A DNA stretch of 64,000 bases from Timonella corticicola (GCF_042683685.1 NZ_JBHUOP010000004.1:248001-312000); one strand, 5' to 3'; positions 18,277 through 27,344 are shown, numbered from the stretch's first letter. Translations and numbers: made by a program. The notes: a model not told the origin generated them from the sequence alone.

Positions 18277-18336
18277 ATGGTGATTTTCCGGTACCAAGAC
18301 CCAAGAAAAACCGCCCTAATCCCGGAAAATCACCAT
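18277..18336. repeat. M-family 60-bp inverted repeat (MITE-like), copy 1
   Basis: Exactly 60 bp, with terminal repeats ATGGTGATTTTCCGG and CCGGAAAATCACCAT. The interior is A-rich and contains AAGAAAAACCGCCCTAAT. Copies of identical length lie at 27366 and 63419. No coding capacity. Confidence 0.8.
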
Positions 18337-18824
18337 ACGAACTGTCACAGCATCCTCTGTCTGCCTGGCTCAGCGTTCCTTGAAGTACACGAACAGATGC
18401 TTTTCTCTGGTCAGCGCCGTCACCGATCCCGTCATCAGGTAGGGGCAGAAGCCGCTGACTGGCACCTTTACTTAGAACACCAGCGGCCCAAATGCTGAGG
18501 TGATCATCCAGAACCTCACACGGTCTCGTGTCAATCCCATCTGTAGCCTGGACTATCTGGGCTGAGCCACCTGTTTAGCGGAACGTGTTGATTTGTTGAA
18601 CGATCCTAGACACGGATTGCAGGTCTGCAACGGCAAGGACGCTCACAATCAACCTGAGTGTGAGAGCCAACAGGAACCTGCGGCTCGTACCACTGGCGAA
18701 GTGACGACACACCTCGGAGAGAACGTAGCGAGATCTGAATCAAGCAGAACTTATGTTGCCGCTGGTAGGTGCCCATATCGTCGGTAATCGGGAAAAAGAT
18801 CATGTGTCGGCGCAACACGGCAAC
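18337..18824. other. Gene-free stretch, possible structured-RNA remnant
   Basis: About 490 bases hold no supportable ORF. The part from about 18575 to 18770 is rich in short complementary tracts and AG-rich loops, which looks more like decayed structured RNA than coding sequence. I cannot identify it. A copy of the dispersed motif (ATCGTCGGTAAT) lies at 18777-18788. Confidence 0.3.
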
Positions 18825-18829
18825 AAAAA

Positions 18830-18859
18830 GGGAGAGCAGTTCCGTAGAACTGCTCTCCC
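18830..18859 (-). terminator. Terminator of pncB
   Basis: A 13-bp perfect stem, GGGAGAGCAGTTC, around a 4-base loop. On the minus strand it is followed by five T. It sits a few bases after the pncB stop. Confidence 0.85.
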
Positions 18860-18870
18860 TTAACCAGAGG

Positions 18871-20193
18871 CTAGTCGAGTGAGCGGGTCACCGTTGGGAT
18901 AGCCGGATCGCCAACAGACAGACGCAGAGCGTTGCGGGGTAGTTCGTCGCGCGACGTGCGATGCCGCGTAATAGCACGTGAGAGACCCTCACCACCAAGC
19001 CACTCTTCGTGGACAACGCCAGCCGTCACAAGTGGAACATGCAGAGGTCGCACAGACTGCGCCGACCCCACGAAAGTCTCGCGAGCCGCATCCGAACCCA
19101 CCAAAACCATCTCGGATGCGGCGCGTCCGTGCGAATTCAGCTCACGGACCGCAGACTTTGTGCCGCCAACGCTCGCCTTTGCGGTCGATGCCTTCTGAAC
19201 TGGCTCCATGACGCCCTGAGTATTTTCGCGAAGCACGAGCTTGTACACCATCGAGGACGTGGGCTCACCCGAACCCGTCACCAAACGTGTGCCCACGCCA
19301 TAGGAGTCAACGGGTGCTGAGGCCAGCGCTGCAATGGCATGTTCATCAAGGTCAGAGGTGACCGTGATCTTCGTGTTGGTCGCTCCCAGGGAATCCAACT
19401 GCTTACGGACCTCGGCAGCCTGAACTCCCAGGTCACCGGAGTCGAGGCGCACCGCGCCGAGTTCGGGACCCGCAACCTTGATCGCAGTTTCAACACCCTG
19501 CGTAACGTCATAGGTGTCCACAAGCAGGGTGGTTGATACGCCGAGCGAATCCACCTGCGATCTGAAGGCCTCCTCTTCGCTGTCATGCAGGAGGGTCCAG
19601 GCGTGGGCAGCTGTACCAATCGCCTTCAGTCCGTGGCGGCGCGCCGCCTCGTAGTTGGATGTTCCCGCAAACCCGGCGATCACAGCAGCCCTAGCCGCTG
19701 ACACTGCAGCCTGCTCATGTGCACGACGGGCACCCATGTCAAGGCACGGCCGCGAACCCGCCGCAGTGGTCATGCGAGATGCCGCTGAAGCAACGGCTGA
19801 GTCATAGTTCAGAATCGACAGTGCAAGAGTTTCCAACAGGACACCCTGCGCGAAAGTGGACTCAACAACCATGAGCGGTGAATGGGGGAAATAGATCTCC
19901 CCCTCTGCATAACCGCGAATATCGCCCGTGAACCGGTAGTCTGCCAGGTAGTCGAGGGTGCGCTCATCTAGGACGCCCTCAGCGCGAAGATACTCAAGGT
20001 CCTCTTCCTCGAACCGGTATGAGGTCAGTTCCTCCAAGAACCGGCCCGTGCCCGCCACAACGCCGTATCGTCTGCCCGCAGGTAGGCGGCGTGTGAACAG
20101 TTCAAACACGCACTTCCGGTCCGCGGTGCCGTCGCGAAGCGCGGCCTGGAGCATAGTGAACTCGTACTTGTCTGTCAGCAGTGCTGTTCCCAT
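18871..20193 (-). CDS. pncB: Nicotinate phosphoribosyltransferase
   Basis: It converts nicotinate and PRPP to nicotinate mononucleotide in NAD salvage (440 aa, cytoplasmic). Family motifs are MGTALLTDKYEFTMLQAAL at the N-terminus, FELFTRRLP, GTAAHAWTLLHDSEEEAF (with the His that is phosphorylated in the family), VDTYDVTQG, VRLDSGDL and YGVGTRLVTGSG. I choose ATG 20193; GTG 20199 two codons earlier is possible. TACCGT lies six bases before the ATG. The open frame runs 30 codons further upstream without similarity. It is divergent from clpS, the usual actinobacterial arrangement. Confidence 0.93.
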   Translation of the reverse strand: MGTALLTDKYEFTMLQAALRDGTADRKCVFELFTRRLPAGRRYGVVAGTGRFLEELTSYRFEEEDLEYLRAEGVLDERTLDYLADYRFTGDIRGYAEGEIYFPHSPLMVVESTFAQGVLLETLALSILNYDSAVASAASRMTTAAGSRPCLDMGARRAHEQAAVSAARAAVIAGFAGTSNYEAARRHGLKAIGTAAHAWTLLHDSEEEAFRSQVDSLGVSTTLLVDTYDVTQGVETAIKVAGPELGAVRLDSGDLGVQAAEVRKQLDSLGATNTKITVTSDLDEHAIAALASAPVDSYGVGTRLVTGSGEPTSSMVYKLVLRENTQGVMEPVQKASTAKASVGGTKSAVRELNSHGRAASEMVLVGSDAARETFVGSAQSVRPLHVPLVTAGVVHEEWLGGEGLSRAITRHRTSRDELPRNALRLSVGDPAIPTVTRSLD

Positions 20194-20376
20194 ACTCACA
20201 CGGTAATGCACGCAAGGAACTCGTGTGGTTCCAGACCATCGGCATACTGGGCTCGAGCGGCCAGTTGAGTGGCGGTATGCCACTCAGCGAGGGTGTCTCG
20301 TGAAAACTGATGTGCGGGCGGAGTCGTAACGCGCAGGGGTCGAAGAACCCGCGCAAAACTGCTTGGTCGAACTACC

Positions 20377-20679
20377 ATGGGAGACATGAGCGCCCAACCA
20401 GTACATGACAACGAGATCGAGCAGGACGAGTTCCTGAGCCCTGCCGACCCCTGGGTGACCATCGTGTGGAACGACCCGGTGAACCTGATGAGCTATGTTG
20501 CCTACGTGTTCGAGAGTTACTTCGGGTTTTCGCAGGCGCGAGCGAAGGCGCTCATGCTCCAGGTCCACAACGAGGGTAGAGCGCTCGTGTCCACGGGCAC
20601 CCGCGAGAAGGTGGAACTCGACGTGCAGGCGATGCATGGGTATGGGCTCTGGGCCACGATGCAGAAGAACGGTTTGTGA
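20377..20679 (+). CDS. clpS: ATP-dependent Clp protease adaptor ClpS
   Basis: It delivers N-degron substrates to ClpAP/ClpCP. The 100-aa protein has the ClpS core: WVTIVWNDPVNLMSYVAYVF (residues 26-45, the N-degron pocket), KALMLQVHNEGRALVSTGTR and the C-terminal HGYGLWATM. The disordered acidic N-terminus is normal. ATG 20377 and ATG 20386 are both possible; neither has a well-spaced ribosome site. It overlaps the DUF2017 gene, its constant partner in actinobacteria. Confidence 0.93.
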   Translation: MGDMSAQPVHDNEIEQDEFLSPADPWVTIVWNDPVNLMSYVAYVFESYFGFSQARAKALMLQVHNEGRALVSTGTREKVELDVQAMHGYGLWATMQKNGL

Positions 20680-21572
20680 TGGCGTTTCCTTTTCAGGCTA
20701 CCGAGTACGGCGATGGCTCCTATGCCGCATATCTGACCACCGGGGAACGGCTGTTTCTCGTTCGGGCGATCGCGGACATCCTCGAACTGCTCGGGCAGGA
20801 CGATGACCCAGGAGCGCCAGAGCGCTTTGAGGAGCAGGCAGCGCAGCGGCCCTTGAAGGGCCGTACACCGAAAGGACTTACGCAGCGTGGTTTGCGTGGG
20901 CCGTCCGAGACCCCACGGCGGATTGACGACGATCCGGCTGAGTTGGGTGCAGCGATTCCAGCTCCCGGTGCGCAAAACGTTCCTGGAATGCATGGCGTTC
21001 CCGGGGCACCCTGGGAGATCGAAGCGCCAGACGACCCGCGACTCGTGGAGCAGTTGGAGGCCGCGCTGAGCGGCCTCGACGACGAGGACCCGCTACCGCC
21101 AACCGATCCCGCTATCAGGCGGCTGCTTCCAGACGCCTCATTGGACCCCGAGGTGGCTGCGGAATTCCGTAGGTATACGGATTTCGAACTGCGGGAGCAG
21201 AAGGTCTCGCGGCTTCTCTTACTGTCGGATCGTTTGACGGACGTGACGCCATCGAGTGTCGATGACGAACACCTGGAATTCTTGGTGGAGGAGGACGAGG
21301 CGGAACCGGTCGCAAGCGCACTCGGCGATATCCGGCTCGTGCTCGGTGAGCGGTTGGGGCTGCACTCGGATCGAGATGCTCAAGAACTGTACGACCGCGT
21401 GGTGACGCTGAGTGAGCAGTTGCGCGCTGCGGACGGAGACACATCCTCGCTTGGGCAGAGCGATGAGCGGGTGTACGTCATGGGCATACTGTTCGAACTC
21501 GCGGGGTATCTACAGGAGTCGTTGACCGGTTGCATGCTCGAAACCTTGCGTCAACGACGCCGTAACCCCTGA
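20679..21572 (+). CDS. DUF2017 protein
   Basis: The opening MAFPFQAT, followed by ERLFLVRAIADILELLG, and the position directly after clpS identify the DUF2017 family of unknown function. At about 297 aa it is longer than usual: an acidic, Pro/Gly-rich insert occupies about residues 50-145. The C-terminal half is helical and ends with VYVMGILFELAGYLQESL. ATG 20679 overlaps the clpS stop (TGATG); GTG 20676 is an alternative. A link to ClpS-dependent proteolysis is inferred from the conserved pairing only. Confidence 0.82.
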   Translation: MAFPFQATEYGDGSYAAYLTTGERLFLVRAIADILELLGQDDDPGAPERFEEQAAQRPLKGRTPKGLTQRGLRGPSETPRRIDDDPAELGAAIPAPGAQNVPGMHGVPGAPWEIEAPDDPRLVEQLEAALSGLDDEDPLPPTDPAIRRLLPDASLDPEVAAEFRRYTDFELREQKVSRLLLLSDRLTDVTPSSVDDEHLEFLVEEDEAEPVASALGDIRLVLGERLGLHSDRDAQELYDRVVTLSEQLRAADGDTSSLGQSDERVYVMGILFELAGYLQESLTGCMLETLRQRRRNP

Positions 21573-21651
21573 TGTGGCGTCTATCACTGTGGTAACTCCC
21601 ACGCCCCGTGCACCTCTCGTATGTCGGTGGGAGCGACTAATCTTTTGAAGT

Positions 21652-22458
21652 GTGAACAACTCACCGATAGGAATCTTCGACTCGGGCGTAGGGGGCCTCA
21701 CGGTCGCGCGAGCAATCCTGGATCAACTCCCACATGAGTCGATCTCGTACATCGGAGATACCGCAAACGGTCCATACGGCCCCAAACCTCTTGCAGCGGT
21801 GCGTTCCTTCGCGCTGGAGATCATGGATGAGCTTGTTGACGAAGGCGTCAAAATGCTCGTGATCGCGTGCAACTCCGCATCCGCAGCCGTTCTGCGTGAT
21901 GCACGTGAACGCTACACCGTTAAGCGGGGGATCCCAGTCGTTGAGGTGATCCTTCCGGCAGCGAGGACCGCCGCGCGTGTCACCCAGAGCGGACAGGTGG
22001 GCGTTATCGCCACCCGTGCCACGGTCGACTCACGCGCGTACGACGATGCTTTCGCCATCGCCTCCGAGATCGAACTCACTTCAGTTGCCTGCCCCGACTT
22101 CGTAGAACTGGTGGAAGCCGGGATCACTACCGGACCGAGGGTTCTGGATGCTGCCCGCGACTACTTTGTGCCGTTGCAGCAGGCCGGCGTGGACACGCTC
22201 GTACTCGGCTGCACTCACTATCCCCTCCTGTCAGGTGTGATCTCCTACGTCATGGGGGAGGACGTCACCCTCGTGTCCAGTTCGGAGGAGACCGCCAAGA
22301 CCGTGTACCGCACGCTCGTGGAACAGGGACTTGAGCGAGACCCCGAAGCAGACGCGCCAGCGCATCGGTTCCGCGCCACGGGAGACGCAACCAGCTTTGA
22401 GACTCTTGCGCACCGGTTCCTCGGCCCAGTGGTCAAGTCAGTGGAGAAACTCGGATGA
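21652..22458 (+). CDS. murI: Glutamate racemase
   Basis: It makes D-glutamate for peptidoglycan (268 aa). The N-terminal signature is IGIFDSGVGGLTVARAI. The two catalytic cysteines lie in IACNSAS (about 74) and LGCTHYPLL (about 185). The GTG start follows TAATCT by eight bases, suggesting a leaderless or near-leaderless transcript. It overlaps the next gene by ATGA. Confidence 0.95.
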   Translation: MNNSPIGIFDSGVGGLTVARAILDQLPHESISYIGDTANGPYGPKPLAAVRSFALEIMDELVDEGVKMLVIACNSASAAVLRDARERYTVKRGIPVVEVILPAARTAARVTQSGQVGVIATRATVDSRAYDDAFAIASEIELTSVACPDFVELVEAGITTGPRVLDAARDYFVPLQQAGVDTLVLGCTHYPLLSGVISYVMGEDVTLVSSSEETAKTVYRTLVEQGLERDPEADAPAHRFRATGDATSFETLAHRFLGPVVKSVEKLG

Positions 22459-23258
22459 AGCTCACCGTCGTTGGGATGTCCGGGTCATACTGCGGCCCGC
22501 AGTCACCTGCCTCCAGCTACCTCGTTCAGGCGGCAGACAGTGACGGACGGGTGTGGTCCATTGTCATGGACCTTGGCTCCGGTGCCTTCGGTGCCTTGCA
22601 AAAGTATGTTGACCCGTTCGAGGTCGACTGCCTGATGATCTCGCATCTGCACCCCGATCACTGTTCAGATCTGAGCGGCTACTACGTGTACTACAAGTAC
22701 CACCCGCTCAAGGGCAGTCAGTACATTGACCGTGAGCCTATCCCGAGCTTCGCCCCGAGTGGCGCTTCCGAGCGATTCGCGCACGCATACGGGCTCGATG
22801 AGGGCGAATCGATGGAACAGCAGTTCAAACACGTCGAGATTCGCTGTGGCCAGTCCGCCACCATCGGCCCTTTCGAGATCGAGGCATTCGAGGTCAATCA
22901 CCCGATTGAAGCCTATGGATTCCGCGTCACCGGGCCATCAGAGGCTGACCCGTCCAAACGCGTGACCATCGGATACTCCGGCGACACCGATGAATGCCCC
23001 GGTGTGCGGGCCATCGCACGGGACGCTGATCTTTTTCTCAGCGAGGCCGCGTTCATTGAAGGACGCGATGACGACATCCCCGCGATGCACCTGACGGGTC
23101 GTCGGGCGGGAATCATCGCTCGGGAGGAAAACGCGAAGTGGCTCGTGCTCACGCACATTCCACCGTGGAACGACGAACTCATGACCTACTTTGAGGCCAA
23201 AGAGGAATTCCCTGGACGCCTCGAAGTCGCCAAAGCCGGTACGGTCTACACCGTGTAA
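22455..23258 (+). CDS. Metallo-beta-lactamase-fold hydrolase
   Basis: The protein has 267 aa. The metal motif HLHPDHCSD (about residues 57-65) is followed by FEVNHPIEAYGFRV, YSGDTDECPG and AMHLTGRRAG, supplying the His and Asp ligands of the RNase Z/MBL fold. It overlaps murI, and the murI-MBL pair is conserved in actinobacteria, where it sits before rph and rdgB. The substrate is unknown; a phosphodiesterase-like activity is possible. It lacks the extra domains of RNase Z. Confidence 0.88.
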   Translation: MKLTVVGMSGSYCGPQSPASSYLVQAADSDGRVWSIVMDLGSGAFGALQKYVDPFEVDCLMISHLHPDHCSDLSGYYVYYKYHPLKGSQYIDREPIPSFAPSGASERFAHAYGLDEGESMEQQFKHVEIRCGQSATIGPFEIEAFEVNHPIEAYGFRVTGPSEADPSKRVTIGYSGDTDECPGVRAIARDADLFLSEAAFIEGRDDDIPAMHLTGRRAGIIAREENAKWLVLTHIPPWNDELMTYFEAKEEFPGRLEVAKAGTVYTV

Positions 23259-23268
23259 ACACCTGTTT

Positions 23269-23351
23269 GTTACGAACTTCCGTTCGTTACGCTCCGGTAG
23301 GGGTCTGCTCCGCGAGGCCCCTACGTTCCACTGCACTACCTTGTCCGTAAC
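23269..23351. repeat. R-family inverted repeat, copy 3
   Basis: 83 bp. The outer arms are GTTACGAAC and GTCCGTAAC, extended by T and A on either side. The central stem is CGGTAGGGGTC..GGCCCCTACG. The side strands share CGCTCCGGTAGG and CACTACCTTGTCC with the copies near 12.0 and 13.5 kb. It lies between the MBL-fold gene and rdgB, where rph is commonly found. Confidence 0.75.
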
Positions 23352-23380
23352 AGTCACCCAATAATCTTTGGAGTCCGCTC

Positions 23381-24001
23381 ATGGCCGAACCACGTCTTGT
23401 CCTCGCCACCCACAACGAACACAAGGTTGGCGAACTACGGGCTATTCTCCTTGCACCGGAGGTAGGACTGCCGCTAAACGGTGACCAGATCGTTGGGGCG
23501 GCATCGTTCGGCGTTCCCGAACCGAAAGAGGACGGCGTAACGTTCGCTGAAAACGCACTTATCAAGGCCCGCGCTCTCGCACAGGCGACGGGCCTCGTGG
23601 CTATTGCAGACGACTCAGGCCTTGCGGTGGACGTACTGGGGGGAGCACCTGGAATCTTCTCGGCACGCTGGGCTGGTACGCACGGCAATGACCGGGCAAA
23701 CCTTGAACTCCTTCTTGCCCAACTCTCCGACATCGCACCACAACACCGTGCAGCTCGCTTCGTGTGTGCGGCTGCCCTGGTGACCCCCGATGGTCAGGAA
23801 CATGTTGAACTTGGCTCGTTGGAGGGTCGTCTACTGTTCGAACCTCGGGGAGAGGGCGGGTTTGGGTACGACCCGATTCTCCAACCCATTGGCGAGGAAC
23901 GCTCTTGCGCACAGTTGAGCGCGGAGGAAAAGAATGCGATCAGCCACCGCGGAAATGCGTTCCGGCTGCTCGCCCCTCACATCAAAGCGCTATTTGTCTG
24001 A
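23381..24001 (+). CDS. rdgB: XTP/dITP pyrophosphatase (RdgB/HAM1)
   Basis: It removes non-canonical purine triphosphates (206 aa). Motifs are LVLATHNEHKVGELRAIL at the N-terminus, EDGVTFAENALIKARA, ADDSGLAVDVLGGAPGIFSA, GEGGFGYDPIL and LSAEEKNAISHRG. GGAG lies eight bases before the ATG. The 3' end overlaps the convergent DUF3054 gene by 12 bases. Confidence 0.95.
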   Translation: MAEPRLVLATHNEHKVGELRAILLAPEVGLPLNGDQIVGAASFGVPEPKEDGVTFAENALIKARALAQATGLVAIADDSGLAVDVLGGAPGIFSARWAGTHGNDRANLELLLAQLSDIAPQHRAARFVCAAALVTPDGQEHVELGSLEGRLLFEPRGEGGFGYDPILQPIGEERSCAQLSAEEKNAISHRGNAFRLLAPHIKALFV

Positions 24002-24388
24002 TACGTTGGCAACTCGGATACGCACGGTCGAGCCCCAGACAACCCGCCATCCCACAAACATCAGCAGGATGAAACCGAGCGATACCAGTGGGAATCCACC
24101 GGAATTGGTGTCTCCGGTGGCCGCTCGCAGGGCCAAGCCGATAGCCCACGTGACAAGCGAAAGCATGATTGCCGCAGGCCAGATCTGGAACGCAATGGGA
24201 AGACCACCGGTGGTGTTCATCCATTGACGGGTGATGAGCCAACCCACGGCCAGTCCGATTAAGAACGGCCATGCTGTATCGAGCACGCCAACGATGGTGT
24301 TGTCCGAGTCGTGTGCAGAACTACCCTGAAACGCAAACAGCAGGATCAAAACAACATCGATAAGCGCCCACAGCAACGTTTTCTTCAC
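23990..24388 (-). CDS. DUF3054 membrane protein
   Basis: It is a 132-aa protein with four hydrophobic segments. The first is ALIDVVLILLFAFQG, and the others include VGWLITRQW and VTWAIGLALRA. This pattern matches the DUF3054 family of unknown function. GTG 24388 (VKKTLLWALID) is taken as start; the 14 upstream in-frame codons are not hydrophobic and have no ribosome site. Confidence 0.75.
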   Translation of the reverse strand: MKKTLLWALIDVVLILLFAFQGSSAHDSDNTIVGVLDTAWPFLIGLAVGWLITRQWMNTTGGLPIAFQIWPAAIMLSLVTWAIGLALRAATGDTNSGGFPLVSLGFILLMFVGWRVVWGSTVRIRVANVSDK

Positions 24389-24444
24389 GGGGACCAGCCT
24401 ATAACAACGTGGCTCCCGTGCCATGATCAACTAACATTGAAAAA

Positions 24445-26079
24445 ATGCACGTCATCGCTCAAGACCTCGAATTCGGTTATCCCGCACGTCCCGTTCTCTC
24501 AGGGGTGAACGTTCGGGTCTCCCAGGGCGACAGGCTCGCACTCGTAGGCGAGAACGGCAGCGGAAAGACCACACTCCTGCGGCTCCTCGCCGGGGAACTA
24601 TCACCCCAAAACGGCACGATCCGCCATCAGGGTTCCATCTCCTACGTAGCCCAAGAACTCACCTTCGACGGCGACGAGACGATTGGTGACCTCGTAGGAC
24701 AGTCCCTGTCGAGTCTGCGTGCGGCAGCCACCCAGTTGAGCGAAGCAGCGGAAGGCTTTGATCACGAGCACGGAAACCTCGCCGAGCTCACCGGCATCCT
24801 AGCAAAACTTGAACTCCTACAGGCCTGGGATGCGGATCGACGAGTAGATGAAGCCCTCACCCGGCTTGGGGCGCACCGCGATCTGAGTCGTCCGTTGCGT
24901 GCGCTCTCAGTCGGTGAGAGATTTAGGGTGCGCCTCGCCTGCGTACTCGTGGAACGGCGCGACATCCTTCTACTTGATGAGCCCACCAACCACCTCGACG
25001 AAAAAGCCATCAACTATTTGACCGATGTCATGCTGGGCTGGCATGGAGCGATCATCGTGGTCACCCACGACCGCATGCTCCTTGACGATGTGGCCACTGC
25101 GATCCTCGACCTCGATCCGTCAATGGATGGAACGCCCAAACTCTACGGCCAGCCTGGATACCTGTCCTATCGATTTGCCAAGAACGAGGACTGGCGGCGA
25201 TGGAACCAGCGTTACAAAGCGGAGCGCAAACGTGCGTTGCAACTCGAGCATCGGCTCGATCGCTCCTACGAGGGCCTGTCAGACGAGTGGCGTCCTCCCA
25301 AAGGATCGCAGAAACACCGCCGAGGCACCCGGGCACGCATCCATGTGAAGGCGGCTGACCGACTCGTCGAAAAGCTCAAAGCAGAGGCGGTGGAGATTCC
25401 ACCGCCTCCACCCGTGCTGAACTTTCCGGACCTCCCTGCCATGAACCCCGGATGGGACCCGGCAGCTCCGGTGATTGATGCGCGCAATATCAAGGTCACG
25501 GATGGTGAGGATACGCTGCTCGACCTGCCGGGTCAGCGGTTGACCCTCGCACCCGCCTCACGGCTGCTCATCACGGGAGCCAACGGCACGGGAAAATCCA
25601 CGCTCATGCGCGTGCTCGCGGGTCAAGCAGCGCCGAGTCGTGGGTATCGCACAGCCCTCGAAGACGCCCGAGTCGGAGTCGTTACCCAAGAGAGCGAGAT
25701 TCTGGCGGACCTTGCGCAAGACGACAACCCCACATGCTTCGACGCCTATGGCCGCCTCGCGCTCAAACTCCTTGCCGAGCAGCGCTTGGACCCGGAGAAC
25801 GTCGTTCCCGTTGCCTTCCTCGGGTTGCTGAGTGAGGAAGTGCTCGACCGCCCCGTCCGTGAAATCTCGGTTGGTCAGCGTAAACGTTTCGAACTTGCCT
25901 GCGCCCTACTCGCAGCACCGCACGTACTACTGCTCGATGAGCCAACCAACCACCTGTCCATCGACCTCGTGGATGACCTGACGGAAGCGCTCAAGAAAAC
26001 CTCGGCGGCCGTGGTTGTGGCCACCCACGATCGACGTATGCGTGACGACCTGAGCGACTGGCAGCACCTGGAACTCTGA
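24445..26079 (+). CDS. ABC-F family ATPase (translation or antibiotic-resistance type)
   Basis: It is a soluble protein of 544 aa with two ABC modules and no membrane segments. Walker A motifs are GENGSGKTT and GANGTGKST. The signature loops are variant, LSVGERFR and ISVGQRKRF, instead of LSGGQ. Walker B is ILLLDEPTNHLD and VLLLDEPTNHLS. A charged linker (about 255-315) joins the modules. The SVGQ/SVGE signatures resemble ABC-F proteins that protect ribosomes from macrolides and related drugs, but housekeeping ABC-Fs cannot be excluded. TAACAT lies seven bases before the ATG (leaderless). Confidence 0.88.
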   Translation: MHVIAQDLEFGYPARPVLSGVNVRVSQGDRLALVGENGSGKTTLLRLLAGELSPQNGTIRHQGSISYVAQELTFDGDETIGDLVGQSLSSLRAAATQLSEAAEGFDHEHGNLAELTGILAKLELLQAWDADRRVDEALTRLGAHRDLSRPLRALSVGERFRVRLACVLVERRDILLLDEPTNHLDEKAINYLTDVMLGWHGAIIVVTHDRMLLDDVATAILDLDPSMDGTPKLYGQPGYLSYRFAKNEDWRRWNQRYKAERKRALQLEHRLDRSYEGLSDEWRPPKGSQKHRRGTRARIHVKAADRLVEKLKAEAVEIPPPPPVLNFPDLPAMNPGWDPAAPVIDARNIKVTDGEDTLLDLPGQRLTLAPASRLLITGANGTGKSTLMRVLAGQAAPSRGYRTALEDARVGVVTQESEILADLAQDDNPTCFDAYGRLALKLLAEQRLDPENVVPVAFLGLLSEEVLDRPVREISVGQRKRFELACALLAAPHVLLLDEPTNHLSIDLVDDLTEALKKTSAAVVVATHDRRMRDDLSDWQHLEL

Positions 26080-26124
26080 AGCTGACGGGTTTACCGCCCG
26101 CAGATTCTGGACCTCGAACATCGA

Positions 26125-26694
26125 CTAGGGAAGACGTCCAACGTGCGCGAGAGCCTGGCGCAACAGCACATCCTGCCCACCCTCCATCTCAGCCAAGAAT
26201 GCAGGACTCACCGCCTCCTCCGGGGTCACCCACGCAAGATCCAGGGCGTTGGCCTGCGGCTGGCAATCTCCGCGAACAGGCACGACGTAGGCAAGGGACA
26301 CTGCGTGCTGGCGCGGATCAAAGTATGAGGTAATACCCGGCGTGGGGAGGTACTCGGCAATCGTGAACGGTTGCGGCGAAGCCGGGATGATCGGGAACGC
26401 CATCGGACCGAGATCCTTTTCGATGTGCCGAAGCAGCGCATCCCTAATTCGCTCGTGGTAAAGCACCCTGCCCGAGACCAGTGCGCGCGTGATCGTGCCC
26501 GATGCAGTTGCGCGAAGCAGCAGTCCGACGGCGACAACATCGCCGGAATCATCGACCCGTACCGGTACGGCATCCACATACACGATTGGGAGTTGGCCGC
26601 GCGCGGCCGCGATCTCCTCGGCAGACATCCACCCCGCAGGAGTGGTCAGATCGGCGGGAAAGTCGTCTTCAGGGAAATCAGCTGTGTTCGTCAC
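26125..26694 (-). CDS. NUDIX-like protein (DUF4916)
   Basis: It is 189 aa. The start of the domain, GWMSAEEIAAARGQLPIVYV, and the end, DLAWVTPEEAVSP, match the DUF4916 group of NUDIX-fold proteins in actinobacteria. The classical Nudix box (GX5EX7REUXEEXGU) is not recognisable; the matching region reads RIRDALLRHIEKDLG, so hydrolase activity is doubtful. It is divergent from the thioredoxin gene. Confidence 0.75.
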   Translation of the reverse strand: MTNTADFPEDDFPADLTTPAGWMSAEEIAAARGQLPIVYVDAVPVRVDDSGDVVAVGLLLRATASGTITRALVSGRVLYHERIRDALLRHIEKDLGPMAFPIIPASPQPFTIAEYLPTPGITSYFDPRQHAVSLAYVVPVRGDCQPQANALDLAWVTPEEAVSPAFLAEMEGGQDVLLRQALAHVGRLP

Positions 26695-26835
26695 CTGTCC
26701 GTTGTATCGCGAAAACCCTCGCGCACGCCTCTGGATGGCTCAAGGTTCGCGTACAGCCGAACTACGTCACAGCCCGCGACGGAATAGAACCGATCTGGAT
26801 AGTGTCGTATATAAGCAGTTAATCTGTGCTCGTTA

Positions 26836-26919
26836 GTTACGAACTTACATCCGTTGCGCTGCGGTAGGTGTTCGCCCCGCGAAATTCTTACGCCTCGCTG
26901 TACTACTTAAGTCCGTAAC
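26836..26919. repeat. R-family inverted repeat, copy 4
   Basis: 84 bp. Outer arms are GTTACGAACTT and AAGTCCGTAAC, extended by A on the left and T on the right. The central stem CGGTAGGTGTTCGC..GCGAAATTCTTACG is less perfect than in the other copies. It lies upstream of the thioredoxin gene. Confidence 0.72.
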
Positions 26920-26969
26920 TATTTCTAGAACGTGAGTGATCTCGAGCGCCAAACACAATGGAGGAAAAC

Positions 26970-27344
26970 GTGGCAACCCACGAACTGACCGAACAAGGCT
27001 TCGCTGAGGTCATCAGCAACAACGACATCGTGCTCGTGGACTTCTGGGCAGAATGGTGCGGTCCCTGCCGCGGCTTCGCACCCGTATTCGAGAAGTCGTC
27101 CGAATCCAACGCTGACGTCTACCACGGCAAAGTGGACACCGAGGCGGAACAGGGTCTTGCCGCTGCCGCGCAGATCACCTCGATCCCCACGCTCATGGCC
27201 TTCCGCGAGGGAATTCTCGTGTTCTCTCAAGCCGGCGCGCTTCCGGCACCCCAACTCCAGCAGGTCGTTGACGCTGTGAAGGCTCTCGACATGGACGAGG
27301 TCCGTCAGCAGATCGCCGAGCACGAGGCCAACGAACAGCAGTAG
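26970..27344 (+). CDS. Thioredoxin-like protein
   Basis: It is a 124-aa cytoplasmic disulfide reductase with the active site WAEWCGPCRGF and the cis-Pro segment SIPTLMAFREG. GTG 26970 is chosen because GGAGG lies five bases before it; the upstream ATG 26958 would contain this ribosome site inside its own codons. The C-terminal helix is longer and more acidic than in E. coli TrxA. Its specific partners are unknown. An M-family repeat follows the stop by about 20 bases. Confidence 0.9.
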   Translation: MATHELTEQGFAEVISNNDIVLVDFWAEWCGPCRGFAPVFEKSSESNADVYHGKVDTEAEQGLAAAAQITSIPTLMAFREGILVFSQAGALPAPQLQQVVDAVKALDMDEVRQQIAEHEANEQQ

